From contig NC_007350.1 in NCBI RefSeq assembly GCF_000010125.1, positions 1,116,001 to 1,180,000 on the forward strand: DNA of 64,000 nucleotides. The letters run 5' to 3'. The translations under genes were made by a program, and so were the position numbers. The notes beneath the pieces are model-generated. The model worked only from the letters and a program-made list of their open reading frames with translations, was not told the origin of the DNA and did no database searches. This stretch comes from Staphylococcus saprophyticus subsp. saprophyticus ATCC 15305 = NCTC 7292. GTDB taxonomy: Bacteria > Bacillota > Bacilli > Staphylococcales > Staphylococcaceae. Of this stretch, positions 9,770-19,256 are shown piece by piece (position 1 is the first letter of the stretch; the number at the start of each line of letters is the position of its first letter).

Positions 9770-9942
9770 ATTTTATTATTATTTCTTCGTTAATATTAGC
9801 TTTAAAGTTAATAAATCTTAATTATACGGCGTTTCTTTTGAATTATGCTATACGATATAGATATAGTGTAATAGCGAATCTTTTGTGACTTGCATATTTA
9901 TAGTATAATGTAAGGTAATCAAAAAGAGAGGGTGATAATTCG

Positions 9943-10413
9943 ATGAAATGCCCGAAATGTAATTCGACTCATTCTCGTGTTGTGGACTCTAGACATGCAG
10001 ATGAAGTTAATGCGATTCGACGTAGAAGAGAATGTGAAGAGTGTGAAACAAGGTTCACTACTTTTGAACATATAGAAAAAAGACCACTCATCGTAGTTAA
10101 AAAAGACGGTACACGTGAGCAATTTTTACGAGAAAAAATATTAAATGGTTTAGTTCGTTCATGTGAGAAAAGACCAGTACGATATGAGCAATTAGAAGAC
10201 ATTACAAATAATGTCGAATGGAAATTACGTGATGAGGGTCGTGCTGAAATTTCATCAAGAGAAATTGGTGAACATGTTATGAATTTATTGATGCATGTAG
10301 ATCAAGTATCGTATGTAAGATTTGCATCTGTATACAAGGAATTTAAGGATGTAGACCAGTTACTACAATCTATGCAAGGTATTTTAGCTGAAAATAAACG
10401 GAGTGATTCTTAA
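9943..10413 (+). CDS. nrdR: NrdR, transcriptional repressor of ribonucleotide reductases
   Basis: Nucleotide-sensing repressor of nrd genes. The N-terminal zinc ribbon uses C3, C6, C31 and C34 (CPKC...CEEC), followed by the ATP-cone domain (about 49-139; [10 protein letters not shown] and [17 protein letters not shown]). Length 156 aa is typical. The stop overlaps the dnaB start (TAATG), so it is coupled to the replication-initiation genes dnaB and dnaI, tying dNTP supply control to replication start. A -10-like TATAAT sits at 9904-9909; I see no good -35. Confidence 0.96.
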   Translation: MKCPKCNSTHSRVVDSRHADEVNAIRRRRECEECETRFTTFEHIEKRPLIVVKKDGTREQFLREKILNGLVRSCEKRPVRYEQLEDITNNVEWKLRDEGRAEISSREIGEHVMNLLMHVDQVSYVRFASVYKEFKDVDQLLQSMQGILAENKRSDS

Positions 10414-11786
10414 TGGGGTTACAATCCTACGATTATGGTTTGAGACCACATGATAATTTCAATGTTGTTCGTGATTTTAATTTAAATAATAACCATTTAG
10501 AAATATTAAATAGATTGTTTACGCCCATGATTGGTATGAATGCGATTGGTTTATATCATTACTTGAATCAATTTGCGGAAGTTGGTTCTGATACTGTTTT
10601 AACTCACTATATTATAATGAGTGAATTAAAAATAAATTTGTTGGAATTCAGAAAAGAAATGGATTTGTTAGAAGGTACAGGCCTTGTTAAATCATATGTT
10701 AATCACAGTGCACAACATTCATCGTTTATTTATGATTTGATTCAACCACCTTCTGCGAAACAATTTTTTAACGACCCTATGTTATCTGTTTATTTATATA
10801 GTGAGGTAAGTAAACAACGTTATCAACAACTCAAACGGCATTTCGAGAGTGATCAGCGTATTGATTATAGTCAATATCAAGATGTGACTCGTACGTTCAC
10901 TGATGTATTTAAAGTGCCAAATAAAACGGTGGAAAATGATGGTATAGAAAAAAAAGAAACAGCATATACTGGTTTAAACTTAAGTCAAGTTCAGTTTGAT
11001 TTTGAGACACTTTACGATTTATTACAAAGCCATTTTATAAGTGCAAAAATAATTGATAAAGATGCTAAAATATTAATCACACAAATTGCTACATTATATG
11101 GATTGACACCTGAAGCAATGAAACGCATCATATTAAAATCCATCACAAGTGCACAAGAATTGTCATTTGAAGAATTGCGTAAACATGCAAGAACGTATTA
11201 TTTAATGGAGCATGAACAACAATTGCCTACACTAAATGTTAAAACAGAAGCGGATAGTGAAACTAAACTAGAGAATCAACCAGTGGAAACTGAAAGTGAA
11301 AATGATAGTTGGCTTAAACAATTGGAGGAAACAAGTCCTATTGATATGCTTGCATCATGGTCAGAGTCTGAACCAACTACCCAACAAAAATATATGATTG
11401 AAGAACTGATTGAACGTGAACATTTATCATTTGGCGTTATTAATATTCTATTGCAGTTTGTAATGTTAAAAGAAGATATGAAGCTGCCTAAATCCTATAT
11501 ATTTGAGATTGCATCTAATTGGAAGAAAAAAGGCATTAAAACAGCAGAACAAGCATATCAATACGCCGTGAAAGTAAATCAGCCTAAGAAAGAAAACCAA
11601 TCTAATAAACGTAATTATAAACAGAAACAATTAGCTTCCAGAGAAATGACACCAAAATGGTTAGAAGAACGCGATAATAAGCAATCGAATGAACCATCCA
11701 AAGATGAAGATGATGAGAAATTAAAAAAAGATAGAGAACAATTTCTTAATCAATTAAAAAATAGATGGAAGGAGGACAATAAATGA
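10413..11786 (+). CDS. dnaB: DnaB, replication initiation / membrane attachment protein (helicase-loading co-factor)
   Basis: Firmicute DnaB, not the hexameric helicase. It works with DnaD and DnaI to load the replicative helicase at oriC and at restart sites. The N-terminal part carries DnaD/DnaB-like winged-helix sequence (residues about 1-160) and a DDBH2-type helical region lies around 300-400. The extreme C terminus is Lys/Glu-rich (from about 390), suited to DNA or membrane contact. Length 457 aa is close to the family norm. It overlaps nrdR by 1 base and dnaI by 4 bases (ATGA), so the three genes form a tightly coupled operon. Confidence 0.93.
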   Translation: MGLQSYDYGLRPHDNFNVVRDFNLNNNHLEILNRLFTPMIGMNAIGLYHYLNQFAEVGSDTVLTHYIIMSELKINLLEFRKEMDLLEGTGLVKSYVNHSAQHSSFIYDLIQPPSAKQFFNDPMLSVYLYSEVSKQRYQQLKRHFESDQRIDYSQYQDVTRTFTDVFKVPNKTVENDGIEKKETAYTGLNLSQVQFDFETLYDLLQSHFISAKIIDKDAKILITQIATLYGLTPEAMKRIILKSITSAQELSFEELRKHARTYYLMEHEQQLPTLNVKTEADSETKLENQPVETESENDSWLKQLEETSPIDMLASWSESEPTTQQKYMIEELIEREHLSFGVINILLQFVMLKEDMKLPKSYIFEIASNWKKKGIKTAEQAYQYAVKVNQPKKENQSNKRNYKQKQLASREMTPKWLEERDNKQSNEPSKDEDDEKLKKDREQFLNQLKNRWKEDNK

Positions 11787-12706
11787 AATCTTTCAACCAT
11801 ATTATGGGTGAATCAAATGATTTATCAAAACGCATCGAAAAAATCAAAAAAGATGTCGTCAAAGATCCAGACGTCAAACAATTTTTAGAGACACATAAGT
11901 CCGAATTGACCAATGCAATGATTGATGAAGATTTAAATATTTTGCAAGAATATAAAGACCAAGAAAAGCATTATGATGGTCATGCTTATAAAGATTGTCC
12001 CAATTTTGTTAAAGGACACATACCTGAATTGTACATTGAAAATAATCATATAAAGATTCGCTATTTACCTTGTCCTTGCAAAATCAAACATGATGAAGAA
12101 AAGTTTAATGCACATTTGATTACATCCCATCACATGCAACGCGACACACTAGATGCTAAGTTGGAAGATATTTATATGGACAGAAGAGATAGATTAGATG
12201 TTGCTATGGCTGCAAACCAAATCTGCGACAAAATTACAAATCACGAATCGCAAGTGAAAGGTTTATATCTACACGGGCCATTTGGAACGGGGAAATCTTT
12301 TATATTAGGTGCTATAGCGAATCAATTGAAAACTGAAAAAATATCATCGACCATCGTTTATTTACCAGAGTTTATTCGTTCGTTAAAAGGCGGATTTAAA
12401 GACGGTAGTTTTGAGTCTAAACTTCAAAGAGTCAGAGAAGCGAATATACTCATGTTGGATGATATTGGTGCTGAAGAAATTACAACATGGGCAAGAGACG
12501 AAGTCATTGGCCCGCTCTTACATTATAGAATGGTTCAAGAACTGCCAACTTTCTTCAGTTCAAATTTAAGTTTCGAAGAATTAGAATATCATCTTTCAGT
12601 TACGAGAGACGGCACTGAAAAGACAAAAGCTGCCAGAATTATGGAGCGAATTAAAACACTTTCTATACCGTATTATCTAGAAGGAAAAAATTACCGGAAT
12701 GATTGA
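11783..12706 (+). CDS. dnaI: DnaI, primosomal helicase loader (AAA+)
   Basis: ATPase that delivers the replicative helicase. The N-terminal helicase-interaction region has a Cys/His cluster (C72, C97, C99 and His residues near 115-116) expected to bind zinc. The AAA+ domain has Walker A GPFGTGKS at 165-172, Walker B LMLDDIGAE near 215-224 and a sensor segment (FFSSNLS). Length 307 aa. It is last in nrdR-dnaB-dnaI. The -35 box of the thrS leader promoter overlaps the dnaI stop codon, so thrS transcription starts directly at the operon's end. Confidence 0.95.
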   Translation: MKSFNHIMGESNDLSKRIEKIKKDVVKDPDVKQFLETHKSELTNAMIDEDLNILQEYKDQEKHYDGHAYKDCPNFVKGHIPELYIENNHIKIRYLPCPCKIKHDEEKFNAHLITSHHMQRDTLDAKLEDIYMDRRDRLDVAMAANQICDKITNHESQVKGLYLHGPFGTGKSFILGAIANQLKTEKISSTIVYLPEFIRSLKGGFKDGSFESKLQRVREANILMLDDIGAEEITTWARDEVIGPLLHYRMVQELPTFFSSNLSFEELEYHLSVTRDGTEKTKAARIMERIKTLSIPYYLEGKNYRND

Positions 12707-12730
12707 AATTTGAAATAAATGTTGTATAAT
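12703..12730 (+). promoter_or_regulatory. Promoter of the thrS leader
   Basis: TTGAAA (12703-12708), a 16-bp spacer and TATAAT (12725-12730); the -35 overlaps the dnaI stop codon. The predicted start is near 12737, just before the T-box. Confidence 0.8.
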
Positions 12731-12744
12731 ATAATTAAATCTAA

Positions 12745-12989
12745 ATCTTACGAAATAATACGGAGACAAGATGAATAAATGGATACCTCACAGAGAACCA
12801 ATGTTTGTTGAGAATTGGTAGGTATATTTATTGATTACTACTTCGTCAATGATGTTGTAATAAACATCCGGCTCAAGACCGTTATCTTATGTAGAGTAAA
12901 GTTATTATGCAATATTTTTGTTGAATAACTTTAATTTAGGGTGGTACCACGAAGACCTCGTCCCTTTTTTGGGATGAGGTCTTTTTGTG
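12745..12989 (+). ncRNA. T-box leader of thrS (tRNA-Thr sensing)
   Basis: A T-box riboswitch that ends transcription unless uncharged tRNA-Thr binds. Stem I has the AGAGA bulge (12792-12796). Helices AATAAAT/ATTTATT above and CGGAG/CTTCG below flank the specifier loop GATTACTA, which puts the Thr codon ACT at 12837-12839. The conserved T-box AGGGTGGTACCACG lies at about 12938-12951; its UGGU bulge pairs with an ACCA tRNA end. The terminator stem AAGACCTCGTCCC/GGGATGAGGTCTT (12952-12983) ends in a T-run. Stem I edges are approximate. Confidence 0.93.
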
Positions 12990-13057
12990 TTTTTGAGTAG
13001 TAACATAGGGTGATTCGTAAAGATTTAAGAGCTTGAAAAAAATAGGAGGAATGTGAC

Positions 13058-14995
13058 ATGGATCAAATTAAAATTAAATTTCCAGACGGTAATACAAAGG
13101 AATTTGACAAAGGAACAACAACTGAAGATATCGCACAATCCATCAGCCCAGGATTAAGAAAAAAAGCTGTGGCAGGCAAGTTGAATGGACAATTAATTGA
13201 TTTAACTAGACCTATTGAAAGTGATGGAGATATTGAAATCGTGACACCTGGTTCAGATGAAGCGTTGGAAGTTTTACGTCATTCTACAGCACATTTAATG
13301 GCGCAAGCATTAAAACGTTTGTATGGTGAGGTTCATTTTGGTGTTGGACCTGTTATTGAAGGTGGTTTCTACTATGACTTTGATATGGAAGAAAGTATCT
13401 CATCGGATGATTTTGAAAAAATTGAAAAAACAATGAAACAAATTGCGAACGAAAATTATCCAATTGAGCGCAAAGTTGTGTCACGTAATGAAGCAAAAGC
13501 TTTTTTCTCAGATGATCCGTATAAACAAGAATTAATTGATGCGATTCCAGAAGATGAAAATGTGACATTGTATACACAAGGAGAATTTACTGATTTATGT
13601 CGTGGGGTCCATGTACCATCAACTTCAAAAATTAAAGAATTCAAATTGTTATCAACTGCGGGTGCTTATTGGCGTGGCGATAGCAATAATAAAATGTTGC
13701 AACGTATCTATGGTACAGCTTTCTTTGATAAAAAAGATTTAAAAGCCCATTTGCAAATGCTTGAAGAAAGAAAAGAACGTGACCATCGTAAAATTGGTAA
13801 AGAGTTAGAACTCTTTTCTAATAATCCGTTAGTAGGCGCAGGTTTACCACTATGGTTGCCTAATGGTGCAACAATCCGTCGTGAAATTGAACGTTATATC
13901 GTAGATAAAGAAGTGAGTATGGGTTACGATCACGTTTATACACCAGTAATGGCAAACGTTGATTTATATAAAACATCTGGACACTGGGATCATTATCAAG
14001 AAGATATGTTCCCGACAATGAAATTAGATGAATATGAAGAAATGGTATTAAGACCGATGAACTGTCCACATCATATGATGATTTATGCTAATAAACCGCA
14101 TTCATATCGTGAACTACCAATTAGAATTGCTGAACTTGGTACAATGCACCGTTATGAAGCAAGTGGTGCGGTTTCAGGATTGCAACGTGTTCGTGGTATG
14201 ACTTTAAATGATGCGCATATTTTTGTTCGTCCAGATCAAATCAAAGAAGAGTTTAAACGCGTAGTTAATTTAATTATAGATGTTTATAATGACTTTAATT
14301 TTGAGAATTATAGCTTCCGTTTAAGTTATAGAGATCCAGAAGATAAAGAGAAATACTTTGATGACGATGAGATGTGGATTAAAGCTGAAAGTATGTTAAA
14401 AGAAGCGGTTGATGAACTAGGATTAGACTATGAAGAAGCCATCGGTGAAGCGGCATTCTACGGTCCTAAACTAGATGTACAAGTTCAAACAGCGATGGGA
14501 AAAGAAGAAACTTTATCTACAGCGCAACTTGATTTCTTATTACCACAAAAATTTGAATTGACTTATATAGGTAATGACGGCGAACAGCATAGACCCGTAG
14601 TTATTCACCGTGGTGTTGTATCAACTATGGAACGTTTCGTAGCGTTCTTAACGGAAGAAACTAAAGGTGCCTTTCCAACTTGGTTAGCACCAAAACAAGT
14701 AGAAATTATTCCAGTTAATGTTGACTTACATTATGATTATGCAAGACTTATTCAAGATGAACTAAAATCTCAAGGTGTACGTGTAGAGATTGATGATCGT
14801 AATGAAAAGATGGGTTATAAAATTAGAGAAGCACAAATGCAAAAAATCCCATATCAACTAGTCGTTGGTGACAAAGAAGTTGAAAACAAAGAAGTAAATG
14901 TTAGAAAATATGGTTCCCAAGATCAAGAAACGCTTGAAAAAGATGAATTCATTTGGAACTTAGTTGATGAAATCAGATTGAAAAAACAAAGATAG
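13058..14995 (+). CDS. thrS: Threonyl-tRNA synthetase
   Basis: Class II synthetase that charges tRNA-Thr. Domain order: N-terminal TGS (about 1-63), the editing domain ([13 protein letters not shown] is the editing-site His motif; about 65-240), the catalytic core with zinc ligands in [14 protein letters not shown] and VIHRG, and the C-terminal anticodon-binding domain (about 545-640). Length 645 aa is full. GGAGG is well placed before the ATG. Expression is expected to depend on the T-box immediately upstream. Confidence 0.97.
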   Translation: MDQIKIKFPDGNTKEFDKGTTTEDIAQSISPGLRKKAVAGKLNGQLIDLTRPIESDGDIEIVTPGSDEALEVLRHSTAHLMAQALKRLYGEVHFGVGPVIEGGFYYDFDMEESISSDDFEKIEKTMKQIANENYPIERKVVSRNEAKAFFSDDPYKQELIDAIPEDENVTLYTQGEFTDLCRGVHVPSTSKIKEFKLLSTAGAYWRGDSNNKMLQRIYGTAFFDKKDLKAHLQMLEERKERDHRKIGKELELFSNNPLVGAGLPLWLPNGATIRREIERYIVDKEVSMGYDHVYTPVMANVDLYKTSGHWDHYQEDMFPTMKLDEYEEMVLRPMNCPHHMMIYANKPHSYRELPIRIAELGTMHRYEASGAVSGLQRVRGMTLNDAHIFVRPDQIKEEFKRVVNLIIDVYNDFNFENYSFRLSYRDPEDKEKYFDDDEMWIKAESMLKEAVDELGLDYEEAIGEAAFYGPKLDVQVQTAMGKEETLSTAQLDFLLPQKFELTYIGNDGEQHRPVVIHRGVVSTMERFVAFLTEETKGAFPTWLAPKQVEIIPVNVDLHYDYARLIQDELKSQGVRVEIDDRNEKMGYKIREAQMQKIPYQLVVGDKEVENKEVNVRKYGSQDQETLEKDEFIWNLVDEIRLKKQR

Positions 14996-15055
14996 TCTTG
15001 AAACTATTGTTAAAATCATGTATATTACAGTTTAGTGAGTAATAAAAAAATTAAA

Positions 15056-15285
15056 TTTGAGTTAGAGGTTGCGTTTTTAAAGAGTAATGATTCAGAAGCC
15101 AGATGGGGCATATGTTGAATGCATGAAAGGTGAAAATGCCGAAACCTGTATTGACCATTTACAATACAGGTTGGGACAGTTATCGAAAGAAACTGGACTG
15201 TCACATATGTGATGTGCTACCTATATAAATGCTATTATTAAAATGGTTGCATATCTAATGGGTATGCAACCATTTTGTTTTGGTT
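15056..15285 (+). ncRNA. Lysine riboswitch (L-box) with terminator, upstream of lysP
   Basis: The aptamer spans about 15056-15224 and shows L-box landmarks in order: TTAGAGGTTGCG, AGAGTAATGA, AGCCAGATGGGG, GAAAGGTGAAAATGCCGAAACC, GGTTGGGACAG, AACTGGACTGTCAC and GTGATGTGCTACC. The expression platform is a perfect 13-bp terminator stem (AAAATGGTTGCAT/ATGCAACCATTTT, 15240-15276) followed by a T-rich tract. Lysine binding should favour termination and lower the lysine permease. Family assignment is by remembered consensus. The 160 bp between terminator and lysP show no second element. Confidence 0.92.
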
Positions 15286-15438
15286 TAATGATTATTGAAA
15301 ATACATTAACGGGATAGAACGAAAATATGAAGTCATGTGTAATGGATATACTGAATACAGATGACAATGTTTTACTATAAACGTATTGGATTAATCATAT
15401 AGAAAGTTAGCCTCTAAATTTAAAGAAAGGGAGCTTCT

Positions 15439-16929
15439 ATGGCAAATCAAGAAAATCAAAACACTGGGATTAAAAGAGGGTTGAAAGACCGTCATATTTC
15501 CATGATTGCTATTGGGGGTTGTATTGGAACAGGACTATTCATGACTTCCGGTGGTGCGATCCACGATGCTGGTGCACTTGGTGCGCTTTTAGCATATGCA
15601 ATCATTGGAGCAATGGTCTTCTTTCTTATGACTTCATTAGGAGAGATGGCGACGTATTTACCTGTATCTGGATCGTTTAGTACATATGCTACACGCTTTG
15701 TAGATCCTTCATTAGGATTTGCATTGGGATGGAACTACTGGTTTAACTGGGTAATTACTGTTGCTGCCGATGTTACAATAGCTGCGCAAGTTATTCAATA
15801 TTGGACGCCGTTATCTGGTATTCCGGCTTGGAGTTGGAGTTGTCTCTTTTTAATTATTATTTTTGGACTTAATGCATTATCTGTACGAGTTTATGGCGAA
15901 AGTGAATATTGGTTCGCGTTAATTAAAGTAGTTACTGTAATTATTTTCATTGCAATTGGTCTATTAACGATTCTAGGTATTATGGGAGGCGAATTTGTAG
16001 GCTTTGATACATTTACTAAAGGCGGTGGACCTATTTTAGGTGACGGTCTTGGAGGTAGTTTACTTACTATTTTAGGTGTGTTCTTAGTGGCAGGTTTCTC
16101 ATTCCAAGGTACAGAATTGATTGGTATTACTGCTGGTGAATCTGAAAATCCAGAACGCGCAGTTCCAAAAGCAATTAAACAAGTATTTTGGAGAATATTA
16201 ATCTTTTATATACTTGCTATATTTGTAATCGGTATGCTAATACCTTACGATAGTTCAGCGTTAATGGGCGGCGGAGATGATATTTCTACTTCACCATTTA
16301 CATTAGTATTCCAAAATGCAGGCTTAGCATTTGCTGCGTCATTCATGAATGCAGTCATTTTAACTTCAGTGCTTTCTGCAGGTAACTCAGGTATGTATGC
16401 TTCAACTAGAATGCTTTATTCAATGAGTAAAGATAAACTGGCATACCCTATATTTGGTAAAACAAATAAAAGCGGTGTTCCTTATGTATCTTTAATCGTT
16501 ACAGCAATCATAGTTATAGGCATATTTATATTGCAACACTTGAGTGGTGATGCATATGAATATATCGTAGCTGCGAGTGGTATGACTGGTTTCATCGCAT
16601 GGGTAGGTATAGCTGTGAGTCATTATAGATTTAGAAAAGCATTTGATAAACAAGATTATGATAAGTCTAAATTGAAATATAAAGCGAAATTATTCCCATT
16701 TGGACCTATATTTGCTGGTATCTTGTGTGTATTAGTTATTATTGGACAAGATGTAGATTTTATTAAAACAGGTGACTTTGACCTTAACAGGTTTGTTATC
16801 ACTTATATGGGAATTCCAGTATTCTTGGCGTTCTTCATTTATCATAAAGTGAGATATAAAACGAAAATGGTTCCATTGGAAAAAGTGAACTTACGACAAG
16901 ATGTTGATATGGAAGAAATTAATAAATAA
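15439..16929 (+). CDS. lysP: Lysine-specific amino acid permease
   Basis: Inner-membrane amino acid/proton symporter of the APC superfamily, predicted 12 TM helices over 496 aa. The first helix carries the signature IGGCIGTGLFMTSG. The family segment GFSFQGTELIGITAGESENPE occurs mid-protein. Substrate assignment to lysine rests on similarity to LysP and strongly on the L-box riboswitch directly upstream. GGGAG precedes the ATG. No terminator is visible before the infC leader promoter, which starts 11 bp after the stop. Confidence 0.92.
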   Translation: MANQENQNTGIKRGLKDRHISMIAIGGCIGTGLFMTSGGAIHDAGALGALLAYAIIGAMVFFLMTSLGEMATYLPVSGSFSTYATRFVDPSLGFALGWNYWFNWVITVAADVTIAAQVIQYWTPLSGIPAWSWSCLFLIIIFGLNALSVRVYGESEYWFALIKVVTVIIFIAIGLLTILGIMGGEFVGFDTFTKGGGPILGDGLGGSLLTILGVFLVAGFSFQGTELIGITAGESENPERAVPKAIKQVFWRILIFYILAIFVIGMLIPYDSSALMGGGDDISTSPFTLVFQNAGLAFAASFMNAVILTSVLSAGNSGMYASTRMLYSMSKDKLAYPIFGKTNKSGVPYVSLIVTAIIVIGIFILQHLSGDAYEYIVAASGMTGFIAWVGIAVSHYRFRKAFDKQDYDKSKLKYKAKLFPFGPIFAGILCVLVIIGQDVDFIKTGDFDLNRFVITYMGIPVFLAFFIYHKVRYKTKMVPLEKVNLRQDVDMEEINK

Positions 16930-16939
16930 TAAAAAGCTA

Positions 16940-16968
16940 TTGACTTGTATATGTATTATTGATAAGAT
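16940..16968 (+). promoter_or_regulatory. Promoter of the infC-rpmI-rplT operon
   Basis: TTGACT (16940-16945), a 17-bp spacer and TAAGAT (16963-16968); a near-consensus SigA promoter directly after lysP. Confidence 0.85.
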
Positions 16969-16974
16969 AGGTAA

Positions 16975-17112
16975 CGTTGAATACGAAACGAACCAAGTAG
17001 AAGCTCCCGCTTCTCACCTGTTGCGACGCTATAGGCAGTTGGCAGGTCTTATATATACATGTTAATTTCATGTGTAGAGAAGAGCGGGTATATTATATAC
17101 TCGCTCTTTTTG
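16975..17112 (+). ncRNA. L20 leader: autoregulatory mRNA leader of infC-rpmI-rplT
   Basis: The leader contains the block GAAGCTCCCGCTTCTCACCTG and TTGGCAGGTCTT found in Firmicute L20 leaders. It ends in a terminator: an 11-bp stem GAGCGGGTATA/TATACTCGCTC (17082-17106, one G-U) with a T-run. In Bacillus, L20 binds this leader and promotes termination; that mechanism is inferred here. Confidence 0.88.
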
Positions 17113-17150
17113 CTTGGGATAATTTCGTAAAAATCTTGGAGGTGTCAACC

Positions 17151-17669
17151 ATAGCAAAAGATCAAACTCAAGTTAACGAAAAGATTCGTGCAAAAGAATT
17201 ACGCTTAATCGGTCAAGACGGAGAACAAATTGGTGTTAAAACTAAAAATGAAGCTCTAGAAATGGCGGAACGCGTTGGTTTAGATGTAGTCATTATGGCT
17301 CCAAACGCTAAACCACCTGTTGCTAGAATTATGGATTACGGTAAATACAAATTTGAACAACAGAAAAAAGAAAAAGAAATGAAAAAGAAACAAAAAACAA
17401 TCAACCTTAAAGAAATTCGTTTAAGTCCAACAATTGAGGAACACGATTTCCAAACAAAATTGAAAAATGGACGTAAGTTCTTAGAAAAAGGCGATAAATG
17501 TAAAGTTTCAATTCGTTTCAGAGGTCGTGCAATTACGCATAAAGAAATTGGTCAACGTGTATTAGAAAAATTTGCAGAACAATGCAAAGACATCGCTACA
17601 GTTGAACAAAGACCTAAAATGGATGGACGTCAAATGTTCATCATGTTAAGTCCAATTAACGAAAAATAA
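17151..17669 (+). CDS. infC: Translation initiation factor IF-3, with an AUA start codon
   Basis: Binds the 30S subunit, discriminates the initiator tRNA and prevents subunit joining. Sequence from [21 protein letters not shown] through the linker ([19 protein letters not shown]) to the C-terminal domain ([21 protein letters not shown]) is complete at 172 aa. There is no ATG in a sensible place. The frame extends up to an ATG at 17070, but that lies before the leader terminator. GGAGG at about 17138-17143 is ideally spaced for ATA at 17151; GTG at 17142 lies inside the Shine-Dalgarno. infC of E. coli and Bacillus uses the rare AUU for autoregulation, so a rare AUA here fits that logic. Confidence 0.92.
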   Translation: MAKDQTQVNEKIRAKELRLIGQDGEQIGVKTKNEALEMAERVGLDVVIMAPNAKPPVARIMDYGKYKFEQQKKEKEMKKKQKTINLKEIRLSPTIEEHDFQTKLKNGRKFLEKGDKCKVSIRFRGRAITHKEIGQRVLEKFAEQCKDIATVEQRPKMDGRQMFIMLSPINEK

Positions 17670-17697
17670 TAATCGATATTACAGGAGGAAATGAATC

Positions 17698-17898
17698 ATG
17701 CCTAAAATGAAAACACACCGTGGAGCAGCTAAACGTGTTAAAAGAACTGGTTCAGGTAAATTAAAACGTTCTAGAGCTTTCACATCTCACTTATTTGCAA
17801 ACAAGAGTACTAAACAAAAACGTAAATTACGTAAAGCTTCATTAGTAAGCAAATCAGATATGAAACGTGTAAAACAATTATTAGCTTATAAAAAATAA
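17698..17898 (+). CDS. rpmI: 50S ribosomal protein L35
   Basis: 66-residue, very basic ribosomal protein. The N terminus [20 protein letters not shown] is the L35 signature, and the C-terminal half is [27 protein letters not shown] precedes the ATG. It lies between infC and rplT, the standard operon order, and is expected to be controlled by the L20 leader upstream of infC. Confidence 0.97.
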   Translation: MPKMKTHRGAAKRVKRTGSGKLKRSRAFTSHLFANKSTKQKRKLRKASLVSKSDMKRVKQLLAYKK

Positions 17899-17949
17899 TT
17901 AACGATATAAAAAAGATAAGATCGAACATATTTAGAGGAGGAATTTATT

Positions 17950-18306
17950 ATGCCACGAGTTAAAGGTGGAACAGTAACAAGAGCGCGTCGTAAAAAGACG
18001 ATTAAATTAGCTAAAGGTTACTTCGGTTCAAAACGTACATTATATAAAGTAGCAAAACAACAAGTTATGAAATCAGGTCAATATGCATTCCGTGACCGTC
18101 GTCAAAGAAAACGTGATTTCCGTAAATTATGGATTACACGTATCAATGCAGCAGCTCGTCAACATGACATGAGCTATTCAAGATTAATGAATGGTTTGAA
18201 AAAAGCTGAAATTGATATCAACCGTAAAATGCTTTCTGAAATTGCAATTTCAGATGAAAAAGCTTTTGGTGAATTAGTAGCTAAAGCAAAAGATGCTTTA
18301 AAATAA
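17950..18306 (+). CDS. rplT: 50S ribosomal protein L20
   Basis: 118-residue 23S rRNA-binding protein needed early in 50S assembly. The long basic N-terminal extension ([15 protein letters not shown]) and the globular C-terminal domain ([16 protein letters not shown]) are intact. In Bacillus, L20 is also the repressor that binds the operon leader, so the last gene probably regulates the whole unit. AGAGGAGG is upstream and a terminator follows. Confidence 0.97.
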   Translation: MPRVKGGTVTRARRKKTIKLAKGYFGSKRTLYKVAKQQVMKSGQYAFRDRRQRKRDFRKLWITRINAAARQHDMSYSRLMNGLKKAEIDINRKMLSEIAISDEKAFGELVAKAKDALK

Positions 18307-18315
18307 TAATCAAGT

Positions 18316-18353
18316 AGAGTCTGGGACATGAATTATTGTCTCAGACTCTTTGT
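18316..18353 (+). terminator. Terminator of infC-rpmI-rplT
   Basis: 13-bp stem AGAGTCTGGGACA/TGTCTCAGACTCT (one G-U) with a T-rich tail; a staphylococcal GTCTGGGAC-type terminator. The following 220 bp are AT-rich; I see only a weak 8-bp inverted repeat (GAAAAGTT 18436-18443 / AACTTTTC 18459-18466) in them. Confidence 0.85.
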
Positions 18354-18573
18354 CATATAGGACAAAAGATGGTTGAAATGCAATCTCTATATTGGAGATC
18401 ATTTATGTTTATCGATTCGTTTCAATTTAATTCTAGAAAAGTTAAACAATGAAAATTCAACTTTTCTCTTGTTGTCTTAAATTTAATGAATGAGATTAAA
18501 ATACATAGCAAATTAATTTTTGTAATTTCTAAAGTTATATTAACAATCTACAATATGATTTTGAATAATCATT

Positions 18574-18601
18574 TTGATAAATAACTACGGTTTGATAAAA
18601 T
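18574..18601 (+). promoter_or_regulatory. Candidate promoter for the Nudix gene
   Basis: TTGATA (18574-18579), a 16-bp spacer and TAAAAT (18596-18601). Transcription would begin near 18608, which argues against the ATG at 18603 and for the ATG at 18633. Confidence 0.6.
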
Positions 18602-18632
18602 AATGAAGAAGTCATATATGAAGGAGAAACTA

Positions 18633-19244
18633 ATGTCTAAATTTGATGAAATGATAACAGTAGTTCCAAGAACAATTTTATTTGATAATGAAAAAAATAA
18701 ATTTAATGGTTTCTTAGATAAAAATACTACAAAAGGTCAAGATATTTTTGACACACTTTCAAAATATGAGATAAAACGACGCGGTGATATGGAAGAAGAC
18801 CCATCATACAAACAATTAATTTCATATTGCATATTAGAAAATGAACATGATGAAATTTTAGTTTATGAACGTTTGTCTGGTGGTGGAGAGGCACGTTTAC
18901 ATGGTCAGTCGTCAATCGGTGTTGGTGGTCATATGAATGATGTTAAGGGTGCTGAATCTATAAATGAAGTGTTGAGAGTTAACGCTCAAAGAGAATTAGA
19001 AGAAGAAGTTGGTTTATCTGATAGCAAATCTCAGAATTTAGCTTACATCGGTTTCATCAATGATGACACGAATGAAGTAGGCGAAGTACATCTAGGTGTC
19101 GTCTTTAAAATCAATGTAAATAGTAATGATGTAGAATCAAAAGAAACCGACACATTGAGAATAAAATGGGTAGATCAAAGTAAAATTGATAACTATGATG
19201 AATTTGAATCATGGAGCGCTTTAATATTACAAGCTAAACAGTAG
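18633..19244 (+). CDS. Nudix hydrolase family protein, substrate unknown
   Basis: Contains a complete Nudix box, G-x5-E-x7-RE-L-x-EE-x-GL, within GAESINEVLRVNAQRELEEE and the following VGL (about residues 100-122). This family hydrolyses nucleoside diphosphates linked to another group in a metal-dependent way. Upstream, YCILENEHDEILVYERLSGGGEARLHG resembles phosphoesterase-type Nudix proteins that keep a Gly-rich stretch before the box. I chose the ATG at 18633 (203 aa) because GGAG is 7 bases upstream and the promoter excludes the earlier ATG. It lies 12 bp before the helical-repeat gene and is probably co-transcribed. Substrate not predictable. Confidence 0.88.
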   Translation: MSKFDEMITVVPRTILFDNEKNKFNGFLDKNTTKGQDIFDTLSKYEIKRRGDMEEDPSYKQLISYCILENEHDEILVYERLSGGGEARLHGQSSIGVGGHMNDVKGAESINEVLRVNAQRELEEEVGLSDSKSQNLAYIGFINDDTNEVGEVHLGVVFKINVNSNDVESKETDTLRIKWVDQSKIDNYDEFESWSALILQAKQ

Positions 19245-19256
19245 GGGTGTATAAAG

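Noticed and set aside
17070-17150. N-terminal extension of IF3 from ATG 17070
   Set aside because: The frame runs through the leader terminator hairpin and has no ribosome binding site; sequence [19 protein letters not shown] is not part of IF3.
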